Assembly: GCA_002733495.1 (NCBI GenBank)
Contig: NVVV01000015.1
Location: forward strand, 1 to 32,462
Length of the DNA stretch: 32,462 nucleotides
Source of the DNA: Robiginitomaculum sp.
GTDB lineage: Bacteria; Pseudomonadota; Alphaproteobacteria; Caulobacterales; Maricaulaceae
Direction of reading: 5' to 3'
Of this stretch, positions 9,046-16,825 are shown one piece after another (position 1 is the stretch's first letter; every line of letters begins with the position of its first letter). The position numbers were made by a program, and so were the translations under genes. The notes beneath the pieces are model-generated. The model had not been told where the DNA came from, did not search any database, and worked only from the letters and a program-made list of their open reading frames with translations.

Positions 9046-9427
9046 CAGGATCCAGATTATGCGGGGAAAAAGTTAAACACGGGACTATCGGCTTTGCCAG
9101 CGGAAGAAATTTGCACACTTGCGCAATAATACAAGATATTTTGCTGTTCTTGCCCGGCATGGATAGTCCGTTCTACTGCACTACGCATGGCGAAAAACCC
9201 ACATATAACGTGTGATTTTCAATTACATAGCGTTTTAGCCGTGTTTTACATCTAACCAAAAGTGGCCTGGATTGACTAAAGTCCCTCTTCTCCTGCCAGT
9301 GTCGGTACAATTTTATCACAGTACAACGAAATTCAGCTAACTTTTCGCTTTTCGATAATTTATGCTCTTGTGCTTTCCCATGATCCTGAAATAATTTTGC
9401 ATAAACCTATTTATCTAGGAGTAGAAG
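9046..9427. other. intergenic control region between glycosyltransferase and TonB receptor genes
   Basis: No coding sequence is supported in these 382 bases. They separate two divergent genes and so must hold both promoters. A candidate plus-strand promoter is annotated at 9368-9395. I could not identify a convincing minus-strand promoter, operator or Fur-type palindrome by eye. Confidence 0.4.
9368..9395 (+). promoter_or_regulatory. candidate promoter of the TonB-dependent receptor gene
   Basis: TTGTGC and AATAAT are separated by 16 bases. The -10 box differs from consensus at one position, while the -35 box keeps only its first part. The transcript would start near 9402, about 26 bases before the ATG and ahead of the AGGAG ribosome binding site. 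Confidence 0.3.
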
Positions 9428-11827
9428 ATGCGAAACATTACTGCCTTTCGGCAAAATATGAGTAAAAATTTCCTTTATGGAGTCTCTGTTGCTGCTTTGG
9501 TTTCCCTTGGGGCCGGCAATGCCTTCGCGCAAGTTAAAAATGATAGTGGCGTTCGCGAAGATACGATTATTGTGACGGCGCGAAAACGCGCTGAAAGCTT
9601 GCAAGACGTTCCCTTTTCGATCAATGCGCAGACCGAAGAAATGTTGCGTCGAACCGGGGCGACTTCACTGGAAGAAGCGGCAAATAATATTGCCGGTTTC
9701 TCTGTACAAAACCTTGGGCCGGGGCAAAGCCAAGTTGCCATTCGCGGAGTCTCCTCGGGTCAGATTGCCCGGGATCTGCCGGGCGTGAAGGAACAGGTCG
9801 GGGTTTATCTGGATGAGTCGGTAATTTCACTTTCCCTGTTTACCCCGGAGATGGACTTTTATGATCTGAACCGCCTGGAGGTCCTTCGCGGACCGCAAGG
9901 CACGCTCTTTGGATCGGGGTCCGAGGCCGGCACTATACGTTATATTACCAACCAACCCAACCCTGAAACCTATGAAGCCAGTGCCGAGGTGACGTTAAAG
10001 TCTGTCAAAGATGGTGATGTTGGCGGTGACATTCGCGGCATGGTCAATTTCCCGATCAGTGAAACCGCTGCCCTGCGCGTGGTTGGCACCTATAATGACC
10101 TGCCCGGTTATATTGATGCCGTACAGCCAAATGGAAGCATCAACAAGGACGTCAATGATGGCACTCGTTATGCCATTCGGGCTGCGCTACTTTTTGAGCC
10201 AACGGCAAATTTGAAGATTACGCCAAGGGTTATTTACCAGGATACATCAATTAATGGATTTAATCGGGTTGATATATTTAACATTCTGGCCAACCCGTTC
10301 ACCACGACCCGTCCGCCAGTGACATTGGGCAAACGCCAGCAATTCACCCAATTGCAAGAAAGGTTTGAGGATGAATTCTTCCTGGTGGATACAAAGCTTG
10401 AATACGATTTTGGCCCTGTCAGCCTGACCTCCATCACCTCCTTTACAGACCGGGATGTTCTGGTTGTGCGGGATGCAACGCAGCTCACAGGCAGCATTAC
10501 CGGGGGCACGATTGGGCTTTCCGATCTGATCACTGATATAAGTTCGCCACTGTTTGATGCGACCCACGCGCAAGTCTGGACAGAGGAAGCGCGTCTGGCC
10601 TCCAATAGTGATGGCCCCCTCCAATGGGTCGTTGGTGGCTTTTATAGCAAGATCGAGCGCAAATACTCTCAAACTTTGGCCGTTCCGGGCTTTACCGCGC
10701 TTTCGGGCATTCCCAGTGCGGGACCGTTTGCACCAGAGGATGGTCTGTTTGTTTCGTTTATACCCTATGACTTTAAGCAATATGCTTTTTTTGGTGAAGC
10801 CACTCTTGATGTGACAGAGCGTTTACATGTTACCGGCGGTCTGCGGTATTATGACTTTACCGAGAAGCGCACGCTGACCTTTGATGGCATATTTGCCGCG
10901 CCGGAATTCAATACGCCGGCAAAGACAACGTCGAACGGGTTCTCGCCGCGTGCTATTATTGCCTATGATGCCACGGAGAACGTGCAGGTCAACGCACAGG
11001 TTTCAAAAGGCTTCCGCCTTGGCGGTATTAATGACCCGCTTAATAAACCTCTGTGCTCGGCCCAGGATCTGGCGACTTTTGGTGGCCGCGATTCTTTTAA
11101 TGACGAAACGATCTGGAACTATGAAGCGGGGGCCAAGTCTACCATTTTTGGCGGCAAGGCCACGTTGAACGTTTCGGGCTTCTATACTGACATCAACAAT
11201 TTACAGGCAACATTGGAGGCGGGGACATGCTCGTCGCGTATTGTGTTCAACGTTCCCAATGCCCGCAGTATTGGTGGAGAGTTTGAACTCTCTGCCCACC
11301 CGACGGATTTCTTCGACTTTTCGGTGACAGCATCTTATGCGGATGCCGAAGTCCGCTCGACCACGACAACAACCAGTAACGGTGTTACCTCGGTTCTTGC
11401 CGGATTGAAAAAAGGCAATCGCTTGCCAAGCACCCCTAAATTCCAGGCAGCGATTAGCGGCACCCTGACCAGGCCGGTCGGTGCTGATATGGAAGGTTAT
11501 TTCACCAGCACTTACCAGCATGTGGGATCACGATTTACCCAGATTGGCGATCAGGCAGCCGGTTTTGGTGCTGTCCCACTGTTTACCAATGTTGGTAATA
11601 CGACGGTATCAACCTTTACATTCGATCCGAAACTGCCGGCCTATGAAATGGTCAATTTACGTATGGGTTTGCGCAGCGGGCCATGGGATGTTGCGGTATG
11701 GGTCAACAATCTCTTTGATGAAACCGCCCGTCTTGGCCTTGATCGTGAACGCGGTGGCCGTGCGCGGGTGGGTTTTCTGACCAATACTCCACGCACTGTC
11801 GGCGTTACCCTGCGGTCTAGTTTTTAG
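9428..11827 (+). CDS. TonB-dependent receptor
   Basis: A complete 799-residue outer-membrane TonB-dependent receptor that imports a substrate bound at the cell surface using TonB/ExbBD energy. It has a signal peptide ending at about residue 34 (GNAFA|Q), a TonB box DTIIVTA at 45-51, and a plug domain with the standard RLEVLRGPQGTLFGSG and GTIRYITNQP motifs. A long beta-barrel follows and ends in a C-terminal phenylalanine (VTLRSSF). A typical VNNLFDETARLG stretch precedes the last strands. AGGAG lies seven bases before the ATG. It belongs to the large sphingomonad/Caulobacter-type receptor group whose substrates vary (plant sugars, siderophores, others). No substrate gene adjoins it, so the ligand is unknown. 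A terminator follows. Confidence 0.95.
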   Translation: MRNITAFRQNMSKNFLYGVSVAALVSLGAGNAFAQVKNDSGVREDTIIVTARKRAESLQDVPFSINAQTEEMLRRTGATSLEEAANNIAGFSVQNLGPGQSQVAIRGVSSGQIARDLPGVKEQVGVYLDESVISLSLFTPEMDFYDLNRLEVLRGPQGTLFGSGSEAGTIRYITNQPNPETYEASAEVTLKSVKDGDVGGDIRGMVNFPISETAALRVVGTYNDLPGYIDAVQPNGSINKDVNDGTRYAIRAALLFEPTANLKITPRVIYQDTSINGFNRVDIFNILANPFTTTRPPVTLGKRQQFTQLQERFEDEFFLVDTKLEYDFGPVSLTSITSFTDRDVLVVRDATQLTGSITGGTIGLSDLITDISSPLFDATHAQVWTEEARLASNSDGPLQWVVGGFYSKIERKYSQTLAVPGFTALSGIPSAGPFAPEDGLFVSFIPYDFKQYAFFGEATLDVTERLHVTGGLRYYDFTEKRTLTFDGIFAAPEFNTPAKTTSNGFSPRAIIAYDATENVQVNAQVSKGFRLGGINDPLNKPLCSAQDLATFGGRDSFNDETIWNYEAGAKSTIFGGKATLNVSGFYTDINNLQATLEAGTCSSRIVFNVPNARSIGGEFELSAHPTDFFDFSVTASYADAEVRSTTTTTSNGVTSVLAGLKKGNRLPSTPKFQAAISGTLTRPVGADMEGYFTSTYQHVGSRFTQIGDQAAGFGAVPLFTNVGNTTVSTFTFDPKLPAYEMVNLRMGLRSGPWDVAVWVNNLFDETARLGLDRERGGRARVGFLTNTPRTVGVTLRSSF

Positions 11828-11850
11828 AGCTAATGGTGCGATATAATGGG

Positions 11851-11881
11851 AAAGCCCGGTGCAACAGCATCGGGCTTTTTT
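11851..11881 (+). terminator. intrinsic terminator of the TonB receptor gene
   Basis: AAAGCCCGGTGC and GCATCGGGCTTT form a 12-bp stem with one G-T wobble and a 4-base loop, followed by a run of T. It lies about 25 bases after the receptor stop codon and before the Fe-S carrier gene. Confidence 0.9.
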
Positions 11882-11937
11882 GTATGCATATGTGAATACC
11901 CCTTGAACCTGTCTCTAAAATTTTCCATATGTGAGAG

Positions 11938-12300
11938 ATGGCAAGCAAAAGACCCAGACCGCAAATCGTATCCCTGACAGATGTTGCCGCTGCGCGCGTG
12001 AAAGAGATCATGGCTGAGCGCGGCAAGGGGTATTTACGTGTTGGCGTTGCCAATGGCGGCTGTGCCGGCATGGAATATGTGATGGACTATGCCAATGCCC
12101 CGGCCAGACTGGACGAGGTCGTCGAGGAAAAAGAAGTGACTATTCTGGTGGATGCGTCGGCGGTTCTTTTCCTGCTGGGCGCGCAAATTGATTATGAAAC
12201 CACGCCGCTGCATTCTAAATTTGTGTTTAACAATCCAAATGAAACCGATGCCTGCGGGTGCGGGATCAGCGTCACCATAGAGCCTGCCAAGGCCGTTTAA
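11938..12300 (+). CDS. A-type iron-sulfur cluster carrier (HesB/IscA/SufA family)
   Basis: A 120-residue cytoplasmic protein of the HesB/IscA family, which binds and hands on Fe-S clusters to target proteins. The three conserved cysteines are present: C42 in NGGCAGMEY and C106/C108 in ACGCG. The fold pattern VSLTDVAAARVKEIMAERG...LRVGV is standard. It stands alone rather than in a suf or isc operon, so it could be an ErpA-like or SufA-like carrier. ATG at 11938 is the first possible start, because an in-frame stop lies directly upstream. The only Shine-Dalgarno-like bases (GAGAG) touch the start codon, so initiation may be weak or leaderless. Its stop is 2 bases from the stop of the convergent zapE gene. 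Confidence 0.9.
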   Translation: MASKRPRPQIVSLTDVAAARVKEIMAERGKGYLRVGVANGGCAGMEYVMDYANAPARLDEVVEEKEVTILVDASAVLFLLGAQIDYETTPLHSKFVFNNPNETDACGCGISVTIEPAKAV

Positions 12301-12302
12301 CC

Positions 12303-13445
12303 CTACACCGCTATTGCGCTGTCACCATGCCCGGCAGAGAGATACGCAGCGCTTTGCATTTCCATTAACCGTGATGCTGTGCGTTCAAACTCAAAACCAC
12401 CTGTGACGGCCTGGTAAAGTGTGTCTGGCTCGGTAGCCGCGCTGGCAATCAGTTTCACTTTGCCCTCATAGAGGGCGTCAATCAGGGCGACAAAGCGCTT
12501 GGCCGCGCTAAGGTGGTTTTCATCAAGTAGGGGAATGTCATCCAGAATAATGGTGTGAAACTGCCGCGCCAGTTCCAGATAATCAGCCGCGCCGCGCGCT
12601 GCCTCGCAAACCTCATTAAAGGTAAGCCGGGCAACGCCCCCAGCGGTTTTTTCAATCTCCCAGCTTCGCCCCTGTAGAAAGAGCGTGCGCGTATGCAGCC
12701 CCAGCCCCGTTGTCAGCTTTCGCGCCAGGGTGTCCACATGCTGGCGTGTGGCCGCATTCAGGGGCGTAAAATAGGTTCTGTCCTCGCGCAGTCGTCCAAG
12801 TCGGTAGTCTTGCGCAGACTCTAGCGCATGCACCGCCAAGCGGGCCTTTATAACCTCAATGAATGGCAAAAACCGCTGGCGGTTCAGGCCGTCCTTGTAA
12901 AGATCATCTGGCGGACGGTTCGATGTGGTCACAATAACAATGCCATGAGCAAACAGCTGTTCAAACAAACGGCCCAGCAACATGGCATCGGCAATGTCAT
13001 TGACCTGCATTTCATCAAAGCACAACAGCCAGGTTTCACGCGCTATGGATTTGGCTATGGGGGCGATGGGGTCATCACCTGCGCTGCGGACATAATCCTC
13101 ATGCTGGCGTTGCTCGCGCGGCGTCATGGCACGCCATTTGGACAGCGCCGCATGGGTTTCCAGCATGAACTGGTGAAAATGCACCCGGCGTTTTTGCGAA
13201 AAAGGGACGGTTTCATAAAACATATCCATCAACATGGATTTGCCGCGCCCCACGCCCCCGTAAAGATAGACGCCTTCGGGTTCGGGTTCTGGTCGACCAA
13301 ACAGCAGCTGTCGCTTGCCCGGACGCCAGTTCTTCAACCGTCCCTGCAATACGCTCAGCATTTGCGCCGCCCGTTCCTGCGCCGAATCGCTTTGCAAGTC
13401 ACCATCGGCAACCAATTTTCCCCATCTGGATATTGGTGTGTCCAT
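12303..13445 (-). CDS. zapE: ZapE/AFG1-family cell division ATPase
   Basis: A 380-residue P-loop ATPase of the AFG1/ZapE family. In E. coli, ZapE associates with the FtsZ ring and helps late division; the mitochondrial homologue AFG1/LACE1 is linked to protein quality control. The Walker A motif GGVGRGKS is near residues 63-70, followed by MLMDMFYETVP. The Walker B motif is WLLCFDEMQVND, and the sensor stretch is VIVTTSNRPPDDLYKDGLNR. All are typical of the family. ATG at 13445 is taken as the start, although an in-frame GTG two codons earlier is possible; neither has a strong ribosome binding site. It is preceded on the same strand, about 50 bp away, by the thioredoxin-fold gene and may be co-transcribed with it. 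Confidence 0.93.
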   Translation of the reverse strand: MDTPISRWGKLVADGDLQSDSAQERAAQMLSVLQGRLKNWRPGKRQLLFGRPEPEPEGVYLYGGVGRGKSMLMDMFYETVPFSQKRRVHFHQFMLETHAALSKWRAMTPREQRQHEDYVRSAGDDPIAPIAKSIARETWLLCFDEMQVNDIADAMLLGRLFEQLFAHGIVIVTTSNRPPDDLYKDGLNRQRFLPFIEVIKARLAVHALESAQDYRLGRLREDRTYFTPLNAATRQHVDTLARKLTTGLGLHTRTLFLQGRSWEIEKTAGGVARLTFNEVCEAARGAADYLELARQFHTIILDDIPLLDENHLSAAKRFVALIDALYEGKVKLIASAATEPDTLYQAVTGGFEFERTASRLMEMQSAAYLSAGHGDSAIAV

Positions 13446-13496
13446 AACCACTATTATGCTGGCAAATGATGAAAAAGCGATTGCATCGAAACTATA

Positions 13497-14153
13497 TTAT
13501 TTCAGAGGCACACCCAGTTCGCGGCGAATCAGGCGCTTGCCGCGTTCATCATCGCCCAGAAAGAAGCGCCACTCTCCGGCCTTGTTTTTCCAGAAAAGAG
13601 CAGGAACCTCCATATTCCATCCATTGCGCGCCATGATCTGGCCAAGGCGATCGCGCACAATGCGGCCCCATTCCAGACAGGCGCTGCGCTGCTTGCTGGT
13701 TTCCGGGGCCGGAGGGACGCCATAGTTGAAATAATATGCGCCCTCCACATCCGACATCCAGCGCTCGTATATGGGCCATTCACGGGTGCAGGCCAGATCG
13801 GCAATAACGGCGCGTTCTGGCGCGGTTGAGAATTTACGCCGCGCATAAAGAATAACGCGCGTATCGACACCGGCGGCATGCATGTCAGAAAATTCAGTGC
13901 GTTCAAATGAAATGCAATCCGGGCATGAGCGGTACCCGACCTTGTATAGTACAGGCCCATCAAGGCCTGGGGAAACCCACGGACCGTGCTCCAGCGTGTC
14001 GCTAAGCTGGTCGGCATCAATAAGGATGGTTTGCGGTATCTTTGGCAGCAAAACACCCGGCACAGGGGGGTGCTGGTATTTGGCGACATAGAGAAGCCCC
14101 ACCATGATGAGTGCAAAAACAAGAGTGATGACCAGTGCCGGTGTGCGCAACAT
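13497..14153 (-). CDS. membrane-tethered thioredoxin-fold protein
   Basis: A 218-residue protein with one N-terminal transmembrane helix (about residues 6-24) and a periplasmic domain carrying a CPDC motif (C77-x-x-C80) after a beta-strand, LYKVGYRSCPDC. That is the active-site arrangement of thioredoxin-fold oxidoreductases of the DsbG/DsbC-like kind. Two further cysteines lie near 122 and 158. The later part has VPALFWKN, where a proline precedes a strand as in the cis-Pro loop of the fold. AGGAAG lies five bases before the ATG. It is probably a periplasmic thiol-disulfide exchange protein or thiol-based sensor; the partner is unknown. It is upstream of zapE on the same strand and divergent from hppA. 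Confidence 0.7.
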   Translation of the reverse strand: MLRTPALVITLVFALIMVGLLYVAKYQHPPVPGVLLPKIPQTILIDADQLSDTLEHGPWVSPGLDGPVLYKVGYRSCPDCISFERTEFSDMHAAGVDTRVILYARRKFSTAPERAVIADLACTREWPIYERWMSDVEGAYYFNYGVPPAPETSKQRSACLEWGRIVRDRLGQIMARNGWNMEVPALFWKNKAGEWRFFLGDDERGKRLIRRELGVPLK

Positions 14154-14250
14154 ATCTGCTTCCTAATGATTCAGATTACCAGATAAAGCGAAATCGGGGT
14201 CATTCTCAAGACGTTATGGTCGATTTTGATGTATTTCGTACGCTGAACGC

Positions 14251-14279
14251 TTGCGTCAAAAAAGCTTTAACGCTATGTC
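14251..14279 (+). promoter_or_regulatory. candidate promoter of hppA
   Basis: TTGCGT and TATGTC are separated by 17 bases in the gap between the thioredoxin-fold gene and hppA. Both boxes match only half of consensus. The transcript would have a leader of about 65 bases. Confidence 0.25.
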
Positions 14280-14350
14280 CGCGATCACTGGGGTAATGTG
14301 TTCACATTTGGGGCCCCGATATTGTCAAAAGACAAGATGGGAAAATCATT

Positions 14351-16468
14351 ATGAGTATGGAATTAATGCTGGTCATTGCTGCCGGTCTTATTGCGCTGAT
14401 CTACAGCGCCGTGCAAACGCAAACATTGCTCAAAGCCAGTGCTGGCTCGGATAAAATGCAGGAAATTGCCAAAGCGATTCAGGAAGGCGCCAATGCCTAT
14501 CTGAAACGGCAATACACCACCATTGCTATGGTTGGTGTTGCTGTTCTGGTCATTATCTTCTTGCTGCTGGGCTGGGAAGTTGCGCTGGGCTTTGTCATTG
14601 GGGCCGTTCTTTCGGGTGCCGCTGGCTTTATTGGCATGCTGGTTTCGGTCCGCGCCAATGTGCGCACCGCCGAGGCGGCCCGCAACAGTCTGGCCAAAGG
14701 TCTGGACGTTGCGTTTCGTGCTGGTGCCATCACTGGCATGCTGGTTGCAGGTTTCGCTTTGATCGGCGTTGCAGGCTATTTTGCATTGCTGACCGGCGTT
14801 ATGGGCTTTGAGATTACCGACCGTACCGTGGTTGATGCGCTTGTGGCGCTTGGCTTTGGCGCGTCGCTGATTTCAATCTTTGCCCGTCTTGGCGGCGGTA
14901 TCTTCACCAAAGGTGCAGATGTTGGCGGTGATATGGTTGGCAAGGTTGAGGCCGGCATCCCCGAAGATGATCCACGCAACCCAGCCACTATTGCCGATAA
15001 TGTTGGTGATAATGTTGGCGATTGTGCCGGTATGGCCGCTGACCTGTTTGAAACCTATGCGGTGACCATTGTGGCCACCATGGTTCTGGCCTCGATTTAT
15101 TTTACCGGCTCATATGAAATGATGCTGTTGCCTTTGGCCATTGGCGGCGCGTGTATTATCACCTCAATCATCGGCACGTTTTTTGTCAAACTTGGCAAAT
15201 CGGGCAATGTGATGGGCGCGCTTTACAAAGGCATTATCGCTGCGGGCCTTCTTTCTGTTGCTGCGGTCTATCTGGTCATCAATAAAATCCTTCCCAATGG
15301 TATGGGCGCAATCGAAGGCGCACCCTTGCCGATGACGGGTATGGATCTATATCTGGCCGGCATGGTTGGCCTTGTGGTAACCGCGCTGATTATCTGGGTT
15401 ACAGAATATTATACCGGCACAAACTACCGTCCGGTCCGCTCTATCGCAAAAGCCTCCGAATCCGGTCACGGCACCAATGTTATTCAGGGCCTCGCGGTCT
15501 CTTTAGAATCAACGGCACTGCCAGCTTTGATAATTATTGTCGGTATTGTGGTTGCCTTTAACCTGGCTGGCCTCTTTGGTATTGCCATCTCCGTGACCAC
15601 CATGCTGGCGTTGGCCGGTCTCATTGTGGCGCTCGACGCCTTTGGTCCTGTGACCGATAATGCTGGCGGCATTGCCGAAATGGCGCAAATGGACGAGGAC
15701 GTTCGTAAAACCACTGACACGCTGGACGCTGTGGGTAACACCACCAAGGCCGTCACCAAGGGTTATGCCATTGGTTCTGCCGGTCTGGGCGCGCTGGTGC
15801 TGTTTGCCGCTTATACCGAGGATCTGAAGCACTTTGCTTCTGATGCAGCTAACTTTCCTTACTTTGCAGGCGTCAACGTCGATTTCTCGCTGACCAATCC
15901 TTACGTGATTGTTGGCCTGCTTTTTGGTGGTATGTTGCCTTACCTCTTTGGCGGTATGTCGATGATGGCTGTTGGCCGTGCTGCCACCGCCGTGGTGGCC
16001 GAAGTTCGCCGCCAGTTCCGTGAAATCCCGGGTATTATGGAATATAAGGCCAAGCCTGATTATGGCCGCGCTGTGGATATTCTGACCAAAGCCGCGATCA
16101 AGGAAATGGTACTGCCTTCAATGCTGCCGGTATTCTCTCCGGTTGTGCTGTTCTTTGTTATCTCCGCTGTGGCGGACAAGTCCGCTGCATTTGCGGCACT
16201 TGGCGCGATGTTGATGGGCGTGATTGTCAATGGTCTCTTTGTGGCCGTTTCCATGACCGTTGGCGGCGGTGCCTGGGACAATGCCAAAAAGTACATCGAA
16301 GATGGTGCTCATGGCGGCAAAGGTTCCGAAGCTCATAAAGCGTCTGTGACCGGCGATACGGTTGGCGATCCTTACAAGGATACCGCTGGCCCTGCCGTGA
16401 ACCCAATGATCAAAATCACCAACATTGTGGCTCTGCTGCTGTTGGCAGTTCTGGCGCATATGGGTTGA
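14351..16468 (+). CDS. hppA: membrane-bound proton-pumping pyrophosphatase, K+-insensitive type
   Basis: A 705-residue integral membrane pyrophosphatase with about 16 helices. It couples hydrolysis of pyrophosphate to proton export across the cytoplasmic membrane. The substrate site is clear: [20 protein letters not shown], then [22 protein letters not shown], with paired acidic residues that bind Mg-PPi. A second acidic cluster ([17 protein letters not shown]) and a C-terminal [21 protein letters not shown] complete the active site. The determinant of K+ dependence reads GNTTKA, with lysine at 466. Lysine here is characteristic of K+-independent H+-pumping enzymes, while alanine marks K+-dependent ones. 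The N-terminus is hydrophobic without a cleaved signal. The gene appears monocistronic, with its likely terminator about 170 bp downstream. Confidence 0.97.
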   Translation: MSMELMLVIAAGLIALIYSAVQTQTLLKASAGSDKMQEIAKAIQEGANAYLKRQYTTIAMVGVAVLVIIFLLLGWEVALGFVIGAVLSGAAGFIGMLVSVRANVRTAEAARNSLAKGLDVAFRAGAITGMLVAGFALIGVAGYFALLTGVMGFEITDRTVVDALVALGFGASLISIFARLGGGIFTKGADVGGDMVGKVEAGIPEDDPRNPATIADNVGDNVGDCAGMAADLFETYAVTIVATMVLASIYFTGSYEMMLLPLAIGGACIITSIIGTFFVKLGKSGNVMGALYKGIIAAGLLSVAAVYLVINKILPNGMGAIEGAPLPMTGMDLYLAGMVGLVVTALIIWVTEYYTGTNYRPVRSIAKASESGHGTNVIQGLAVSLESTALPALIIIVGIVVAFNLAGLFGIAISVTTMLALAGLIVALDAFGPVTDNAGGIAEMAQMDEDVRKTTDTLDAVGNTTKAVTKGYAIGSAGLGALVLFAAYTEDLKHFASDAANFPYFAGVNVDFSLTNPYVIVGLLFGGMLPYLFGGMSMMAVGRAATAVVAEVRRQFREIPGIMEYKAKPDYGRAVDILTKAAIKEMVLPSMLPVFSPVVLFFVISAVADKSAAFAALGAMLMGVIVNGLFVAVSMTVGGGAWDNAKKYIEDGAHGGKGSEAHKASVTGDTVGDPYKDTAGPAVNPMIKITNIVALLLLAVLAHMG

Positions 16469-16473
16469 TTTTT

Positions 16474-16520
16474 AAACTTTCCCCTCACCCTGAGCTTGTC
16501 GAAGGGAGAAGGGAAAGTTT
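16474..16520. repeat. palindromic intergenic repeat containing the GAGCTTGTCGAAGGG core
   Basis: A perfect 10-bp inverted repeat, AAACTTTCCC (16474-16483) and GGGAAAGTTT (16511-16520), encloses CACCCTGAGCTTGTCGAAGGG. That inner sequence is a very common dispersed intergenic motif in alphaproteobacterial genomes. The whole unit can fold into a long hairpin. It is non-coding and begins 6 bases after the hppA stop. Confidence 0.65.
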
Positions 16521-16530
16521 TCATTATTAT

Positions 16531-16619
16531 GTGGCACCCCGGACTTGATCCAGGGTCTATAGTGAATTTTTATCGCACAATGGATACCGGATAAAACCAA
16601 CGTTTTTCCGGGATGACAC
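16531..16619. repeat. second palindromic intergenic repeat, diverged
   Basis: GTGGCACCCCGGA (16531-16543) is an inverted partner of TCCGGGATGACAC (16607-16619) with two mismatches. The inner parts, CTTGATCCAGGG and TGGATACCGG, fit the familiar alphaproteobacterial element GTCATCCCGGACTTGATCC...GGATGAC. This copy is diverged and so is probably old. It lies only 10 bases from the palindromic repeat on its left. Confidence 0.6.
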
Positions 16620-16640
16620 ACCAGACGATTCACACGAAAA

Positions 16641-16667
16641 ACCCCGGTCCTTTGGATCGGGTTTTTT
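16641..16667 (+). terminator. intrinsic terminator, probably of hppA
   Basis: CCCGGTCC and GGATCGGG pair over 8 positions with one wobble and a TTT loop, followed by TTTTTT. It is on the plus strand about 170 bp after the hppA stop, with two palindromic repeats in between. Confidence 0.75.
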
Positions 16668-16699
16668 GTTCGAACGCATAGCATTTTTTTGTAATCGTT

Positions 16700-16732
16700 T
16701 CACGTTTACGTGATGCGCCAAGAAATTTCTTG
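16700..16732. promoter_or_regulatory. two adjacent palindromes, probable operator sites
   Basis: TCACGT-TT-ACGTGA (16700-16713) is a perfect inverted repeat. CAAGAAATTTCTTG (16719-16732) is a perfect 14-bp palindrome. Their centres are 19 bases apart, close to two helical turns, so dimers bound to both would lie on the same face. They sit about 95-125 bases upstream of the secreted Cys-rich gene and after the hppA terminator. No known regulator consensus was recognised. Confidence 0.4.
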
Positions 16733-16812
16733 CTCAATTAAAATAATAAATTACCCTTTACATTGAGGCGTCAAGATTGTCAGGAATTAAATGGCAATAA
16801 AATATTCCTATA

Positions 16813-16821
16813 GGGGGGGGG
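16813..16821 (+). promoter_or_regulatory. nine-G homopolymer tract at the ribosome binding site
   Basis: Nine consecutive G occupy the Shine-Dalgarno position and end four bases before the ATG at 16826. It is the only plausible ribosome binding site for the gene. Such tracts are prone to slippage, so spacing and translation level could vary between cells. Confidence 0.6.
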
Positions 16822-16825
16822 CGTT

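Noticed and set aside
16474..16619. Insertion sequence or integron-type recombination site between hppA and the secreted protein gene
   Set aside because: No transposase, target duplication or attC core; the sequence fits short dispersed palindromic repeats.
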